Shown here in pieces: positions 18,001-27,387 of a DNA stretch of 55,485 bases. Under the pieces are notes generated by a model. It did not search any database. It was given only the letters and a program-made list of their open reading frames with translations, and was not told the origin of the DNA. Each line of letters begins with the position of its first letter. The stretch's first letter is position 1. Origin of the DNA: Streptococcaceae bacterium (GTDB taxonomy: Bacteria > Bacillota > Bacilli > Lactobacillales > Streptococcaceae). The stretch is from contig JAITVN010000072.1 of assembly GCA_031285775.1 (NCBI GenBank), forward strand, positions 1-55,485, in the 5' to 3' direction. The position numbers and the translations under genes were made by a program.

Positions 18001-19320
18001 ATGACTGCTCAGATTGAATTTAAAAATGTGACGAAGAAGTTTCCAGATAGCGATGAGCCGGTGTTGAAGGACATTAGTTTTGAGTTGGAGCAGGGGAAAT
18101 TCTATACGCTGCTGGGGGCTTCGGGCTCTGGTAAGTCGACGATTCTTAATATTCTGGCTGGGCTGCTTGATGCGACCACTGGCGACATTTTGCTTGATGG
18201 GAAGCGCATTAACGATCTGCCGACCAATAAGCGGGATATTCACACGATTTTTCAGTCTTATGCGCTGTTCCCGAATATGAATGTGTTCGACAATGTGGCT
18301 TTTGCATTAAAGATTAAAGGGCTGGCGAAAAATGAAATCTCCGAACGTGTCGCTGAGGCTTTGAAAATGGTACAGCTGGAAGGTTATGAGCGGCGGTCGA
18401 TTAAGCGTTTGTCAGGCGGGCAGAAGCAGCGAGTTGCGATCGCTCGTGCGATTGTTGATCGTCCCAAAGTGCTTCTTTTGGATGAATCGCTCTCAGCCCT
18501 TGACATGAAGCTGCGAAAGAATATGCAGTACGAGCTGCGCGAGCTTCAGCAGTCATTGGGCATCACTTTTATTTTTGTGACGCATGACCAGGAGGAGGCG
18601 CTGGCCATGTCTGACTGGATTTTTATCATGAAAGACGGCGAGATTGTGCAGTCTGGGACGCCGACGGATATTTATGATGAGCCGATTAATCGTTTTGTGG
18701 CGGATTTTATTGGAGAGTCAAATATTTTGAGTGGGACGATGATTCAGGATTATCTGGTGGAGTTTAATGGTCAGCGCTTTGAGGCGGTCGACGGCGGGAT
18801 GCGTCGAAATGAGCCGATTGAGGTGGTGATTCGGCCAGAGGATATTTGGTTTACACTGCCTGATGAAGGCAAGTTCAATGTCAAGGTAGATTCACAGCTT
18901 TTTCGCGGGGTGCATTATGAGATTTGTGCTTATGATGCATTCGGCAATGAGTGGATTATTCATTCGACCCATAAGGCGATCGTTGGGGAAATGGTCGGAT
19001 TAGACTTTGATCCTGAAGCGATTCATATTATGCGTTTGAACGAAACTGAGGAGGATTTCGATGCCCGTATTGAAGAATTCGCTGATGAGGAAGAGCGTCC
19101 AGAAGGATTGGCGAAGGCTGTGGTTGAAGAAGAGGCTGTTGAAGCTGCTGCGGCCCAGGAAGCTGCGGCTGAAATGCTGCAAGAAGCCTTGAATGCTGAG
19201 GGCGACACGATTGAAGCGCTGCAGGAGATGGTCGAAGATCGTTCGGAAGCGGACAATGACGATGAAGCTGAGGCCGAGCGCTTGAGCGAACGCTCTTCCA
19301 AGGAGGAGGGAAATGACTAA
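18001..19320 (+). CDS. potA: Spermidine/putrescine ABC transporter ATPase
   Basis: A 439-residue ATPase that energises polyamine uptake. It shows Walker [10 protein letters not shown] (about residues 41-49), signature LSGGQ, Walker [13 protein letters not shown] and a C-terminal TOBE domain ([13 protein letters not shown]). The ATG at 18001 follows a GAGGAGAG site; reading from 17953 would add 16 unlikely residues. After residue 350 there is an acidic, Ala/Glu-rich tail of about 85 residues with no place in the standard PotA fold. The gene overlaps potB by 8 nt. Confidence 0.95.
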   Translation: MTAQIEFKNVTKKFPDSDEPVLKDISFELEQGKFYTLLGASGSGKSTILNILAGLLDATTGDILLDGKRINDLPTNKRDIHTIFQSYALFPNMNVFDNVAFALKIKGLAKNEISERVAEALKMVQLEGYERRSIKRLSGGQKQRVAIARAIVDRPKVLLLDESLSALDMKLRKNMQYELRELQQSLGITFIFVTHDQEEALAMSDWIFIMKDGEIVQSGTPTDIYDEPINRFVADFIGESNILSGTMIQDYLVEFNGQRFEAVDGGMRRNEPIEVVIRPEDIWFTLPDEGKFNVKVDSQLFRGVHYEICAYDAFGNEWIIHSTHKAIVGEMVGLDFDPEAIHIMRLNETEEDFDARIEEFADEEERPEGLAKAVVEEEAVEAAAAQEAAAEMLQEALNAEGDTIEALQEMVEDRSEADNDDEAEAERLSERSSKEEGND

Positions 19321-20116
19321 AAAATCTTTTTACTCGATTCCTTACTTGTTCTGGATAGGCCTTTTCGTGATTATTCCGCTGGTCATGCTCTTTTATCAGA
19401 GCTTTTTCGGTGTGGATGGAATTTTCACGCTGGATAATTATAAGGCTTATTTCACCAGTCGCACTTATTTGCTGATGACTTGGAATTCCATTGTTTACGC
19501 ACTGATTATTACTGTGGCGACACTGATCATCAGCTATCCGGTGGCTTATGTGCTGACCAAGATGAAAATGAAGCAGTTCTGGCTGATGCTGATTGTGCTG
19601 CCGACTTGGATTAATCTGCTACTGAAGGCCTATGCTTTTATCGGGATTTTCGGAAGATACGGCTCGGTCGATAATTTCCTGAGTTTCATTGGGCTGGGAC
19701 GACCGCAGATGCTGTTTACAGATGCAAGTTTTATACTTGTAGCCGCTTACATTTCCATCCCTTTCATGATTCTGCCGATTTTTAATGCCTTGGACGAACT
19801 GGATGAAGATTTGGTCAATGCGGCTTCAGATCTTGGTGCCACGCGCATTCAGACATTCACCAAAATCATTCTGCCGCTGTCCATGAATGGCGTCAGAGCT
19901 GGTGTTCAGGCAGTCTTCATCCCTTCGCTAAGCTTGTTCATGCTGACGCGCCTTATTGGTGGTAACAAAGTCATTACACTGGGCACCGCTGTGGAAGAAC
20001 ATTTCCTGATCACACAAAATTGGGGAATGGGCTCAACCATCGCAATTGTTCTGATTGCTGCGATGTTCATTATCATGTATTTGACACGCGAAAAAACAGC
20101 AGGAGGTGAAGAATGA
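19313..20116 (+). CDS. potB: Spermidine/putrescine ABC transporter permease PotB
   Basis: A 267-residue inner-membrane permease with six predicted helices. The EAA loop that contacts PotA is visible near residue 170 ([20 protein letters not shown]). GGAGGG lies upstream of the ATG, inside the potA end. It forms the channel with PotC. Confidence 0.95.
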   Translation: MTKKSFYSIPYLFWIGLFVIIPLVMLFYQSFFGVDGIFTLDNYKAYFTSRTYLLMTWNSIVYALIITVATLIISYPVAYVLTKMKMKQFWLMLIVLPTWINLLLKAYAFIGIFGRYGSVDNFLSFIGLGRPQMLFTDASFILVAAYISIPFMILPIFNALDELDEDLVNAASDLGATRIQTFTKIILPLSMNGVRAGVQAVFIPSLSLFMLTRLIGGNKVITLGTAVEEHFLITQNWGMGSTIAIVLIAAMFIIMYLTREKTAGGEE

Positions 20117-20907
20117 AAAAGAGACGTCCCATCGGAAAAATCTACCTCTTCATCGTCCTGGTCCTGCTTTATGCGCCGATTTTTTATCTGGTCTTCTACA
20201 GCTTCAATAAAGGCGGCGACATGAATGGCTTCACGGGTTTTACCTGGCAAAACTATCATGATTTGTTTGCAGATAAACGTCTGCTCCTTATTGTGGTGGA
20301 TACATTCTTCCTGGCCTTTTTAAGCTCACTCATCGCAACAATTATCGGCACAATAGGCGCCATCTATCTGGCCGCGCAGAAGCGCAAATATCGCGAACGT
20401 CTATTGGGACTTAACAATGTCCTGATGGTTTCGCCTGACGTGGTCATAGGTGCCAGTTTCCTGATATTGTTCACCGCCATCGGCATGTCACTCGGTTTTG
20501 CCTCGGTCCTGCTCGCACATATCGCTTTTTCTATCCCAATCGTGGTGCTGATGGTCTGGCCGCTTTATCACGAGATGGACAAGTCGCTCTTGGACGCTGC
20601 CAGTGATTTGGGCGCAACTCAAATGCAGACGCTGACCTCCATTGTCCTCCCATACATCACGCCAGGGATTATTGCCGGCTTTTTCATGGCATTTACTTAC
20701 TCGCTGGATGACTTTGCTGTGACCTTTTTTGTGACCGGCAACGACTTTACGACCCTGTCCGTGGAAATTTATTCACGCGCCAGAGCTGGGATTTCGCTCG
20801 AAATCAATGCGCTCTCCACAGTGGTCTTTTTGTTCTCCATCCTGCTGGTGGTCGGCTATTACTTTATCATGCGTGAACATGCGCCGGAAGACGGGAGGGA
20901 GCCATGA
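20113..20907 (+). CDS. potC: Spermidine/putrescine ABC transporter permease PotC
   Basis: The 264-residue partner permease of PotB, with six helices and the EAA loop [20 protein letters not shown] near residue 160. It overlaps potB by 4 nt (ATGA) after AGGAGGTG, and overlaps potD by 4 nt, so the operon is tightly coupled. Confidence 0.95.
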   Translation: MKKRRPIGKIYLFIVLVLLYAPIFYLVFYSFNKGGDMNGFTGFTWQNYHDLFADKRLLLIVVDTFFLAFLSSLIATIIGTIGAIYLAAQKRKYRERLLGLNNVLMVSPDVVIGASFLILFTAIGMSLGFASVLLAHIAFSIPIVVLMVWPLYHEMDKSLLDAASDLGATQMQTLTSIVLPYITPGIIAGFFMAFTYSLDDFAVTFFVTGNDFTTLSVEIYSRARAGISLEINALSTVVFLFSILLVVGYYFIMREHAPEDGREP

Positions 20908-21971
20908 AAAAATTACTGACCTTCTTTATTGGAATCGTTGCAATCATTGCTATTTTAGGATTTACTGCAACAAGTATGAAAGCTTCTGAGGGAAGCAAAA
21001 CTCAGAACAATTCTATTACCATCTTCAATTGGGGGGAATACATTGATCCCGATCTTGTCAGCAAATTTCAAAAAGAAACAGGCTACAAAGTTAATTACAT
21101 GACATTCGACTCAAATGAGGCCATGTATGCCAAGGTAAAGCAGGGCGGAACTGCTTATGATATCGTCGTCCCTTCTGATTACATGATAGAAAAGATGTCC
21201 AAAGAAAATTTACTGGAAGAACTTGATCACTCCAAAATCACAGGGCTCAGCGATGATGACCCCAAGCTCCTGAACCCCGCCTTTGACCAGGGAAATAAGT
21301 ATTCTGTGCCCTATTTCTGGGGGACTTTGGGAATCGTGTACAACGACGAGCTAGTAAAAACAGCGCCTAAGAACTGGAAAGACCTCTGGCAGCCCCAGTA
21401 TAAAAATCAAATATTACTGACAGATTCTGTACGCGATGTGATGGGAATGGCCCTGTCAAAACAAGGTTATTCTGTGAATTCCACCAATGAAAAAGAGCTC
21501 AACAGCGCCTATCAAGAGCTGCTCAAGCTCACGCCGAACGTTAAAGCCATCTTAGGAGATGAGATCATGAATTATATGGTGACCAACGAGACGCCTCTGG
21601 CTGTTGTTTATTCTGGTCAAGGCTCAATGATGGTGGCAAAGAATAAGCATCTGCATTACGTTGTTCCTGAGCGAACCAATATTTGGTATGACAATCTGGC
21701 CATACCCAAAACTGCTAAAAATATCAAAGGTGCATACGCTTTCATCAATTTCATGCAAAAAGCTGAAAACGCTGCCCAGAACGCAGAGTGGGTCGGCTAT
21801 TCCACGCCGAACAACAAAGCCAAAGCCTTGCTGCCGAAGGCAGTCCGTGATAATAAGTCATTTTATCCAGATGCTGCAACGCTTAAGAATGATGAGGCAT
21901 ACAAAGATTTGAATCCCTATTGGAATGGTTATTATAACGATCTGTACCTTGAATTTAAAATGAACAAGTAA
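20904..21971 (+). CDS. potD: Spermidine/putrescine-binding protein PotD
   Basis: A 355-residue extracellular solute-binding protein that delivers polyamines to PotBC. An N-terminal hydrophobic helix (about residues 4-24) is followed by the family segment IFNWGEYIDPDLV and later YDIVVPSDYM. No lipobox cysteine is visible, so it is probably held by an uncleaved N-terminal helix rather than as a lipoprotein. A palindromic element begins directly after its stop codon, and a terminator follows 200 nt later. Confidence 0.94.
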   Translation: MKKLLTFFIGIVAIIAILGFTATSMKASEGSKTQNNSITIFNWGEYIDPDLVSKFQKETGYKVNYMTFDSNEAMYAKVKQGGTAYDIVVPSDYMIEKMSKENLLEELDHSKITGLSDDDPKLLNPAFDQGNKYSVPYFWGTLGIVYNDELVKTAPKNWKDLWQPQYKNQILLTDSVRDVMGMALSKQGYSVNSTNEKELNSAYQELLKLTPNVKAILGDEIMNYMVTNETPLAVVYSGQGSMMVAKNKHLHYVVPERTNIWYDNLAIPKTAKNIKGAYAFINFMQKAENAAQNAEWVGYSTPNNKAKALLPKAVRDNKSFYPDAATLKNDEAYKDLNPYWNGYYNDLYLEFKMNK

Positions 21972-22146
21972 CAAGATGTGAGGCGCGCCCGATTTGAAGC
22001 GTAGAGATTTAGGAAATTGTGGTTCTGCCTTTAGGCAGGTTCACAATTTATCTAATCTCCCCCCTAGAGGAGGGAAAGCGACCCGTATTCGGCTGAAGCC
22101 GAAACGGTCTGCTTACTAGCTTCAGGGCGCACCGAACTCAGTTAAA
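21972..22146 (-). repeat. Modular palindromic element, unit B
   Basis: A unit in reverse orientation (AGATGTGAGG ... GAACTCAGTTAA on the + strand), starting immediately after the potD stop. The outer stem is GGTGCGCCC/GGGCGCGCC with one wobble. The core has a GTTCTGCC-TTTA-GGCAGGTTC hairpin, a CCCCCCTAGAGGAGGG hairpin, and a module III with its own stem (CGGC-TTCA-GCCG between TAAGCAGAC and GTCGCTTTC). Confidence 0.85.
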
Positions 22147-22148
22147 AA

Positions 22149-22178
22149 CAAGATGTGAGGCGCGCCAAAGTCAGTTAA
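22149..22178 (-). repeat. Border-only remnant of the palindromic element (B2)
   Basis: AAGATGTGAGGCGCGCC is followed after AAAG by TCAGTTAAAA. Both borders of a unit are present with the whole core missing, as if an internal deletion had removed the hairpin. Confidence 0.65.
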
Positions 22179-22208
22179 AAAATCGAAGTAAAGTTGCTTC
22201 GATTTTTT
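22177..22208 (+). terminator. Intrinsic terminator of potABCD
   Basis: AAAAAATCGAAG (22177-22188) pairs perfectly with CTTCGATTTTTT (22197-22208) around an 8-nt loop. Confidence 0.9.
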
Positions 22209-22262
22209 GCATAATTCCTCATGTACAAATAATTTCAAATATGCAAAATTTTCAATATATTC

Positions 22263-22291
22263 TTGACAATGCTATTCTTTAATTATACAAT
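22263..22291 (+). promoter_or_regulatory. Promoter of the ABC exporter gene
   Basis: TTGACA (22263-22268), a 17-nt spacer and TACAAT (22286-22291). The downstream sequence TTAATCAAATGAAAAATT resembles the segment after the second promoter at 24004, which suggests a shared control site. Confidence 0.75.
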
Positions 22292-22377
22292 TAACTTAAT
22301 CAAATGAAAAATTCAAATATTAACGAAAGAGTTCTGCCAATTAATGAAACACAAGAGACAGTTATGGGGAACATTAG

Positions 22378-23958
22378 ATGCTGAATGAATTTAAAATTTT
22401 ACTTACTTATATCCCGAGGTGGAAAAAAGTGTTGTTCGTCTTCGGAGCTGCAGGAAATGCGATGATGGGGCTCGCCACAGCACTCATCGTACAAAGAGCG
22501 ACAGAAATGGAAGGCAGCAGTGATATAAAGAAAATCATGATATTTGGGCTGGTGAGTGCACTTTTGTATTTTTATGTTGCTTTCATCATTTTATTAAACA
22601 ATACCATTTCAAAATCGATTGTTTTTAGTGTGATGAAGGCAATGAAGACAAAGCTTTTGAAAAAATTCATTGTCAACCAGACAGAACTCATCAATTCGGA
22701 GAAGCTCTCCATCTTTGCTACTGATATGGACACTTTTCAATCTGCGTATCTTTTTCCGCTTTTAGGTATTCCGATGGTTATCGTCGGCTTTGCAAGCCCG
22801 CTGATTTACATACTGAGTCAGAATTTTCTTATCGGTTCCCTCTTTGTAATAGGATCTTTGACCCTCCCCTTACCGCAAATTTTTCTTAATAATAAGTTAA
22901 AAAAATTAGGCCAGAATTATTCAAATCGAGCAGCCGAAACGCTTAGCATTGAAGCAGATAGTATCAATGGAACTTTTGAATTGAGAAATAATGGCGTAGT
23001 TGAGCCAATGATGAAAGTCGCGGAAAAATCAATCACCAGCTCTGAGTTGGCTGGATACAAGGAGAATGCGTTTTTTACCGTCATTTTTTCAACTGGTTAC
23101 GTGTTGAAAGTCTTTGCCGAAATTATTCCTTTTATGTTTGGCCTAGTGATCATCGGTCAGGGAGGAAGTTTGAAATTTTCCGTATTATTGGCCATGTTTA
23201 TGGCAAGTCAAAGTTTAAAAGGCACCTTACAATCAACTTTAGATGCTTCTGCATGGATTCAGGGAAGTCGTTCAGTTGTGCAAAAGATCTATCGCTTACT
23301 TAGTCTAGAAGAACCAGCTGAAACAGAGCATTATGAGGAAAAAGAAAGTTTTCAGAAGCTGGTATTCCATCACATCTCAAAATCATTTGCTGACAAAACA
23401 ATTTTTAAAGATTTCTCATTTGAAATTGATTCGGGAATGAAAGTATTGATTAAGGGCGAAAGCGGCAGAGGGAAAAGCACATTGCTAAAAATAATGACAA
23501 AGGAAATACCGCTTGACTCCGGCAGCATCTATCTAATATCTGGAGATAAGAAGTGGACCTCGGACATTTGTTATTACGGAGTTGTGAGCCAGGAACCTTT
23601 TATTTTCAATGGAAGTCTGCGTTTCAATCTCGCATTAGGACAGGACTTTAAAGAAGAAGAGCTCCTTGACGTTCTAGAAAAAGTAAATCTATCTGAATTA
23701 ACTTTAAACCAAGTGATAAAAAATAATGGGCAAAACTTATCAGGCGGACAAAAAATTAGAATTGAACTCGCACGTGCACTCACACGTGCACTCATTAGAA
23801 AAAAGAAGATTTTGCTGGTCGACGAAGTTACAGCATCGCTTGATAAAACAAATTCTAAACTGATTCGTGATCTAATCTACAGTCTCCCTATCACGACGAT
23901 AGAAGTGGCTCACCATATTGACGACGAAGGTCGTTACGATAAAATAATCACACTTTAA
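22378..23958 (+). CDS. ABC exporter (fused membrane and ATPase domains)
   Basis: A 526-residue half-transporter. Six membrane helices (about residues 15-290) are followed by an ATPase domain with Walker A GESGRGKST, signature LSGGQ and Walker B ILLVDEVTASLD. It probably works as a homodimer. The family includes peptide, lipid and drug exporters, and no peptidase domain is present. The neighbouring unit encodes a second ABC system under a similar promoter, so a joint role in export or self-protection against a peptide is possible but not proven. Confidence 0.85.
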   Translation: MLNEFKILLTYIPRWKKVLFVFGAAGNAMMGLATALIVQRATEMEGSSDIKKIMIFGLVSALLYFYVAFIILLNNTISKSIVFSVMKAMKTKLLKKFIVNQTELINSEKLSIFATDMDTFQSAYLFPLLGIPMVIVGFASPLIYILSQNFLIGSLFVIGSLTLPLPQIFLNNKLKKLGQNYSNRAAETLSIEADSINGTFELRNNGVVEPMMKVAEKSITSSELAGYKENAFFTVIFSTGYVLKVFAEIIPFMFGLVIIGQGGSLKFSVLLAMFMASQSLKGTLQSTLDASAWIQGSRSVVQKIYRLLSLEEPAETEHYEEKESFQKLVFHHISKSFADKTIFKDFSFEIDSGMKVLIKGESGRGKSTLLKIMTKEIPLDSGSIYLISGDKKWTSDICYYGVVSQEPFIFNGSLRFNLALGQDFKEEELLDVLEKVNLSELTLNQVIKNNGQNLSGGQKIRIELARALTRALIRKKKILLVDEVTASLDKTNSKLIRDLIYSLPITTIEVAHHIDDEGRYDKIITL

Positions 23959-23980
23959 TAATCTTTCTCAGGAACTTTTC

Positions 23981-24009
23981 TTGACAAATTCTCATCGTAA
24001 TTGTATACT
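23981..24009 (+). promoter_or_regulatory. Promoter of the two-permease ABC operon
   Basis: TTGACA (23981-23986), a 17-nt spacer and TATACT (24004-24009), followed by AATTAAATCAAAGTTGAAAA, which resembles the sequence after the promoter at 22263. Confidence 0.85.
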
Positions 24010-24059
24010 AAATTAAATCAAAGTTGAAAATTTAGACAATTCCAAGCGGAGGAAAAAGA

Positions 24060-25274
24060 ATGAGGCTGTTTTTATTTGAACTTAAAAAATTCCTTACAAA
24101 CAAAAAGAACCTCATTCTTTTTGTTGTCTTCTCAGTCCTCTTACTTGGCGGAAGACTGCAGCAGGAACTGCAGTCAAATGAGACGACGAATTATAAGCAA
24201 ATAGAGGTGCAAATTGCCCAAAGCAACCTAAAGACCTTCACGGAAGTCCTAAAAAATGCAGACAGGTATAAACTCAGTCAGGAAGACAAACAAAAGTATC
24301 AAAACGACATCATTTTAAGGGAAAAAATGCTTGCTGCGCTCAAAAATGATGAGGTAAATAAATATTTTGACCTCGTCTACGAAGACGACAAAGCGAGATT
24401 AAAAGCATTAGAAGAGACGACACAGCCTCATCTTGCTTATACTGATCCTGAAATGACACACTCCTATTGGGTAGACGACAGAGAACCAATTAAGCAGGAC
24501 ATGCGATACATTGAAACGGTCAAATCACGCGGCTTAAAGTTTGAATATATGCCATCCGCTCAAGTCCACGCCTTCGGCAAACTTGTACAGCAGGGATTGA
24601 CACAAATTTTCTATGGTCTTTGGCTGCTCGGCTTTGCAGTCATTTTGTCAGTCAACCTGGCCAGTTTATTTGAAAACAAAGAAGACAGAGTTTATCGTTC
24701 ACTTGCGATCAAAAAATCTAATATTATCTGCACTAAAATGCTCTCGTCCATTGCCGTGACTTACATTTGGATCTGCCTACTTGCCCTTGCTTTTCTTGTC
24801 ATTGTCGGCTTAATTAATGGCTTTGGTTCGCCCAATTATCCTGCTTACCTTATGAACATTCCCTCACGAGAGCTAGCGGAGACTGGAGCTGCTCAGTTGA
24901 ATATTGCCAATATGACAATCAGCAATGGACAGGTCATTCTGACAGCATTGCTCTATACTCCAGTAGTCCTTCTTTTTCTTAGCTCATTAGGCATGTTCTT
25001 TTCTGTCCTGACGCGGAAAAGCATGATCGTCATTGCTGCCATTGCGGTTTTACTCCTGGGCTATCAAAATGTTGAAGGAAAGCTCTGGATTCAATCTTTC
25101 CGTAAGTTTATACCGATGAGCTATACAAATCCTATTGAACTGTTGAAAAATCCCGACGCTCTCTTCGGTAAATATTCTTTAATTGTCGGAGTTTTCTATC
25201 TTTTGAGCATGAGTTTCGTTTTAATCTTCATAACGAACATCCTGTTTAAAAAATATCGCATTAGAAAAATTTGA
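24060..25274 (+). CDS. ABC-2-type permease, first paralogue
   Basis: A 404-residue membrane protein. One N-terminal helix (about residues 17-33) is followed by a large extracytoplasmic region of about 140 residues and then five or six helices. It shares segments such as ASLFENKEDRVYRSL and GFGSPNYPAYL with the next gene, so the two arose by tandem duplication. GCGGAGG precedes the ATG. It would pair with the next permease and the ATPase at 26480. Lantibiotic-immunity-like or antimicrobial-peptide export is one reading; the substrate is unknown. Confidence 0.8.
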   Translation: MRLFLFELKKFLTNKKNLILFVVFSVLLLGGRLQQELQSNETTNYKQIEVQIAQSNLKTFTEVLKNADRYKLSQEDKQKYQNDIILREKMLAALKNDEVNKYFDLVYEDDKARLKALEETTQPHLAYTDPEMTHSYWVDDREPIKQDMRYIETVKSRGLKFEYMPSAQVHAFGKLVQQGLTQIFYGLWLLGFAVILSVNLASLFENKEDRVYRSLAIKKSNIICTKMLSSIAVTYIWICLLALAFLVIVGLINGFGSPNYPAYLMNIPSRELAETGAAQLNIANMTISNGQVILTALLYTPVVLLFLSSLGMFFSVLTRKSMIVIAAIAVLLLGYQNVEGKLWIQSFRKFIPMSYTNPIELLKNPDALFGKYSLIVGVFYLLSMSFVLIFITNILFKKYRIRKI

Positions 25275-25288
25275 AGGCGGGAGGTTTT

Positions 25289-26476
25289 ATGAAATATTTA
25301 AAATTTGAACTGAGAAAATTTATAGTTGATCGAAAAAATCTCGCCATGCTTGTAATTTTGTCCATTCTTATGATTGGCGGCGCCATCCAGTGGGATTTTC
25401 AAAGACAGACTGATAATAATTATATTGAGTCCCTTCAAGTACAATCAAAACAAAAGACCATGGAAAATAGCGAAGCCTTATATTTTGCGGATGAAAACAA
25501 TTTATCTCAAGAAGAAAGACAAAAACTTCTGGCCGAAAATGACATAGAAAATAAGAAAAACCAGGCGCTAGACGCTAGGGATTTCAATAAATATTATGAT
25601 TTAGTCTATGAACAGGACAAACAACGCCTAGGCGACCCAAAAAAAGAGAATAAAAGTGACATCTTCGAGCCGAATACAGCAGCAGATCCGAAAGATGAGA
25701 TGACATACATCGAGCTTGTCAAAAGCAGAGGTCTAGATTTTGAACTTCAGGCAGAAAACCAGCGCCACGCTTTCGGTGAACTCGTCACATCTTTCAGTAA
25801 AATATTCAGCAGTTTATGGCTGATCGGCTTTGCGATTATCCTCTCCGTCAGTCTTGCAGCCATCTTTGAAAATAAAGAAGAACGCGTTTATCATTCTCTG
25901 CAAGTCACATCAGCTCGACTCATCTGGACAAAACTGTTTTCTTCAATTTCGACAGCTTTTATCTGGTTATTGTCGCTTTCAGGAATCTTCCTGATCATTT
26001 TTGGCGTTAAAAACGGCTTCGGCTCGCCCAATTATCCTGCCTATCTGGTAAATCCTCCTTCAATGAGTTCACTCCTAAATCCGCTGGCCGACCACCGCAG
26101 AACAGTTGCCAACCTAGCAATCAGTAGCGGCAGCGTCATTCTCATCACACTTCTTTATGCACTGATCATTTTCTTCTTCATCGCAGCGCTGGGAATGTTT
26201 CTGTCCATGCTGACAAAAAGCAGTCTGGTCGTCATTACAATCATTGCGATTTTTATTCAGGGCTTTGATTACATCAAAGAACAGCCTTGGCTTCAAGACC
26301 TGCGAAAATTCATTCCAATGAGTTATCTGGATCCAGTCAACCTTTTGAAAAATCCGAGTGATCTATTTGGAAAAAACTCGCTGACCATCGGTGCAGTCTA
26401 TTTACTTGTTTTGGGGCTTCTGTTCCTTATTTCATCACAAATTATGTACAAGAATTACCGCATCAGGAGGATCTGA
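25289..26476 (+). CDS. ABC-2-type permease, second paralogue
   Basis: A 395-residue paralogue of the preceding gene with the same layout and the matching segments AAIFENKEERVYHSL and GFGSPNYPAYLVNPPS. GGGAGG at 25279-25284 places the start at the ATG at 25289; a TTG at 25271 lies upstream but has no spaced ribosome site. The predicted partners are the first paralogue and the small ATPase that follows 3 nt later. Confidence 0.8.
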   Translation: MKYLKFELRKFIVDRKNLAMLVILSILMIGGAIQWDFQRQTDNNYIESLQVQSKQKTMENSEALYFADENNLSQEERQKLLAENDIENKKNQALDARDFNKYYDLVYEQDKQRLGDPKKENKSDIFEPNTAADPKDEMTYIELVKSRGLDFELQAENQRHAFGELVTSFSKIFSSLWLIGFAIILSVSLAAIFENKEERVYHSLQVTSARLIWTKLFSSISTAFIWLLSLSGIFLIIFGVKNGFGSPNYPAYLVNPPSMSSLLNPLADHRRTVANLAISSGSVILITLLYALIIFFFIAALGMFLSMLTKSSLVVITIIAIFIQGFDYIKEQPWLQDLRKFIPMSYLDPVNLLKNPSDLFGKNSLTIGAVYLLVLGLLFLISSQIMYKNYRIRRI

Positions 26477-26479
26477 CGA

Positions 26480-27106
26480 ATGCCATTAACTATAAAAAAT
26501 CTTAAATTTTTGAATAATGAAGCACCGATTGACTTCGAGATCAAAGAAAACGGCCTTTACGGCCTCATCGGAAAAAATGGAATCGGTAAGAGCACCTTGT
26601 ATTCAGTAATTTCTGGAGAAATTGCGATCAAGCAAGGTCAGGTTATTACTGGACAAGTTGTATATTTTCCCAGTGTCGAAAATTTCGACGAAAACCTCAA
26701 TGGCTGGAATTATTTACGGCTACTGGACGATCATCATTTCGAATATGCCAAAAAACTTGCTGAAAACATAGGCGCAGATTCATATTTGTCCAAAAAAATC
26801 GGGAAATACTCATTTGGTATGAAACAATTGTTTGCAGCCATCTTGAGCTTTTCTACCCCGTCAGAAATACTTCTGATTGACGAATTATTTAATGGACTAG
26901 ATGTCTTAGTTAAATCAAAAGTTATCTACGAGCTAAGAAAGATTTCTCATGAAAAAATAATTCTTTACACCAGCCACAACCTCAAAGAAATCGAACAATG
27001 CTGTGACCAAAGCTTCATTTTAACCACACGCGGTATAGAAGAAGTAAGCGATTTTGAAGCAGCCGCACAGGAAATCGGATTTGGTCTCATTCCGATGATT
27101 GAGTAA
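26480..27106 (+). CDS. ABC transporter ATPase of the two-permease system
   Basis: A short (208-residue) ATPase with Walker A GLIGKNGIGKST, Walker B ILLIDELFNGLD and switch His in TSHNLKEIE. The signature motif is the divergent YSFGMKQ rather than LSGGQ, as is common in ABC-2 ATPases. AGGAGG lies 9 nt before the ATG. It completes a three-gene exporter whose substrate cannot be deduced. Confidence 0.88.
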   Translation: MPLTIKNLKFLNNEAPIDFEIKENGLYGLIGKNGIGKSTLYSVISGEIAIKQGQVITGQVVYFPSVENFDENLNGWNYLRLLDDHHFEYAKKLAENIGADSYLSKKIGKYSFGMKQLFAAILSFSTPSEILLIDELFNGLDVLVKSKVIYELRKISHEKIILYTSHNLKEIEQCCDQSFILTTRGIEEVSDFEAAAQEIGFGLIPMIE

Positions 27107-27125
27107 AAAAACTACTTTCGGATAA

Positions 27126-27354
27126 GTAGTCAGACTGATGATAAAGTCCGTTCTGTTCCGAAAATTCACACAAAAAGGCGTGCAGGCCGCAAGCAAAGCT
27201 TCGCTTTCATTGCTAAAATGGGAGCCTGGAGTCTCCCATTTTGCCAAATTGCATAGCCTTTTTGTGTAAATTTTCGGAACTTCACTTGGGATGAATATTG
27301 CATCTTTCCATCAAAAGAAAAACATCTTTGGTTGTTTGTCTTCAGTCTGACTAC
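27126..27354. repeat. Nested palindromic repeat R, copy 2, with terminal inverted repeats
   Basis: GTAGTCAGACTGA (27126-27138) is the exact inverse of TCAGTCTGACTAC (27342-27354). Inside lie GTTCCGAAAATT (27155-27166) against AATTTTCGGAAC (27269-27280), ACACAAAAAGGC against GCCTTTTTGTGT (27256-27267), and a central AAAATGGGAG/CTCCCATTTT hairpin (27215-27242). About 100 bp of it recurs in inverse orientation at the left window edge. The architecture fits a small non-autonomous element. It also fills the gap after the ABC operon and may act as a terminator. Confidence 0.75.
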
Positions 27355-27387
27355 TAATTATATTAGAAGTTCAAACTGAAGGGCAGA

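Noticed and set aside
17790-18017. Open frame of 75 codons before potA
   Set aside because: No ribosome site, it runs through the terminator at 17892, and the composition is unlike a protein.
27020-27247. Minus-strand frame of 75 codons after the ABC ATPase gene
   Set aside because: It reads through the end of the ATPase gene and the palindromic repeat R.
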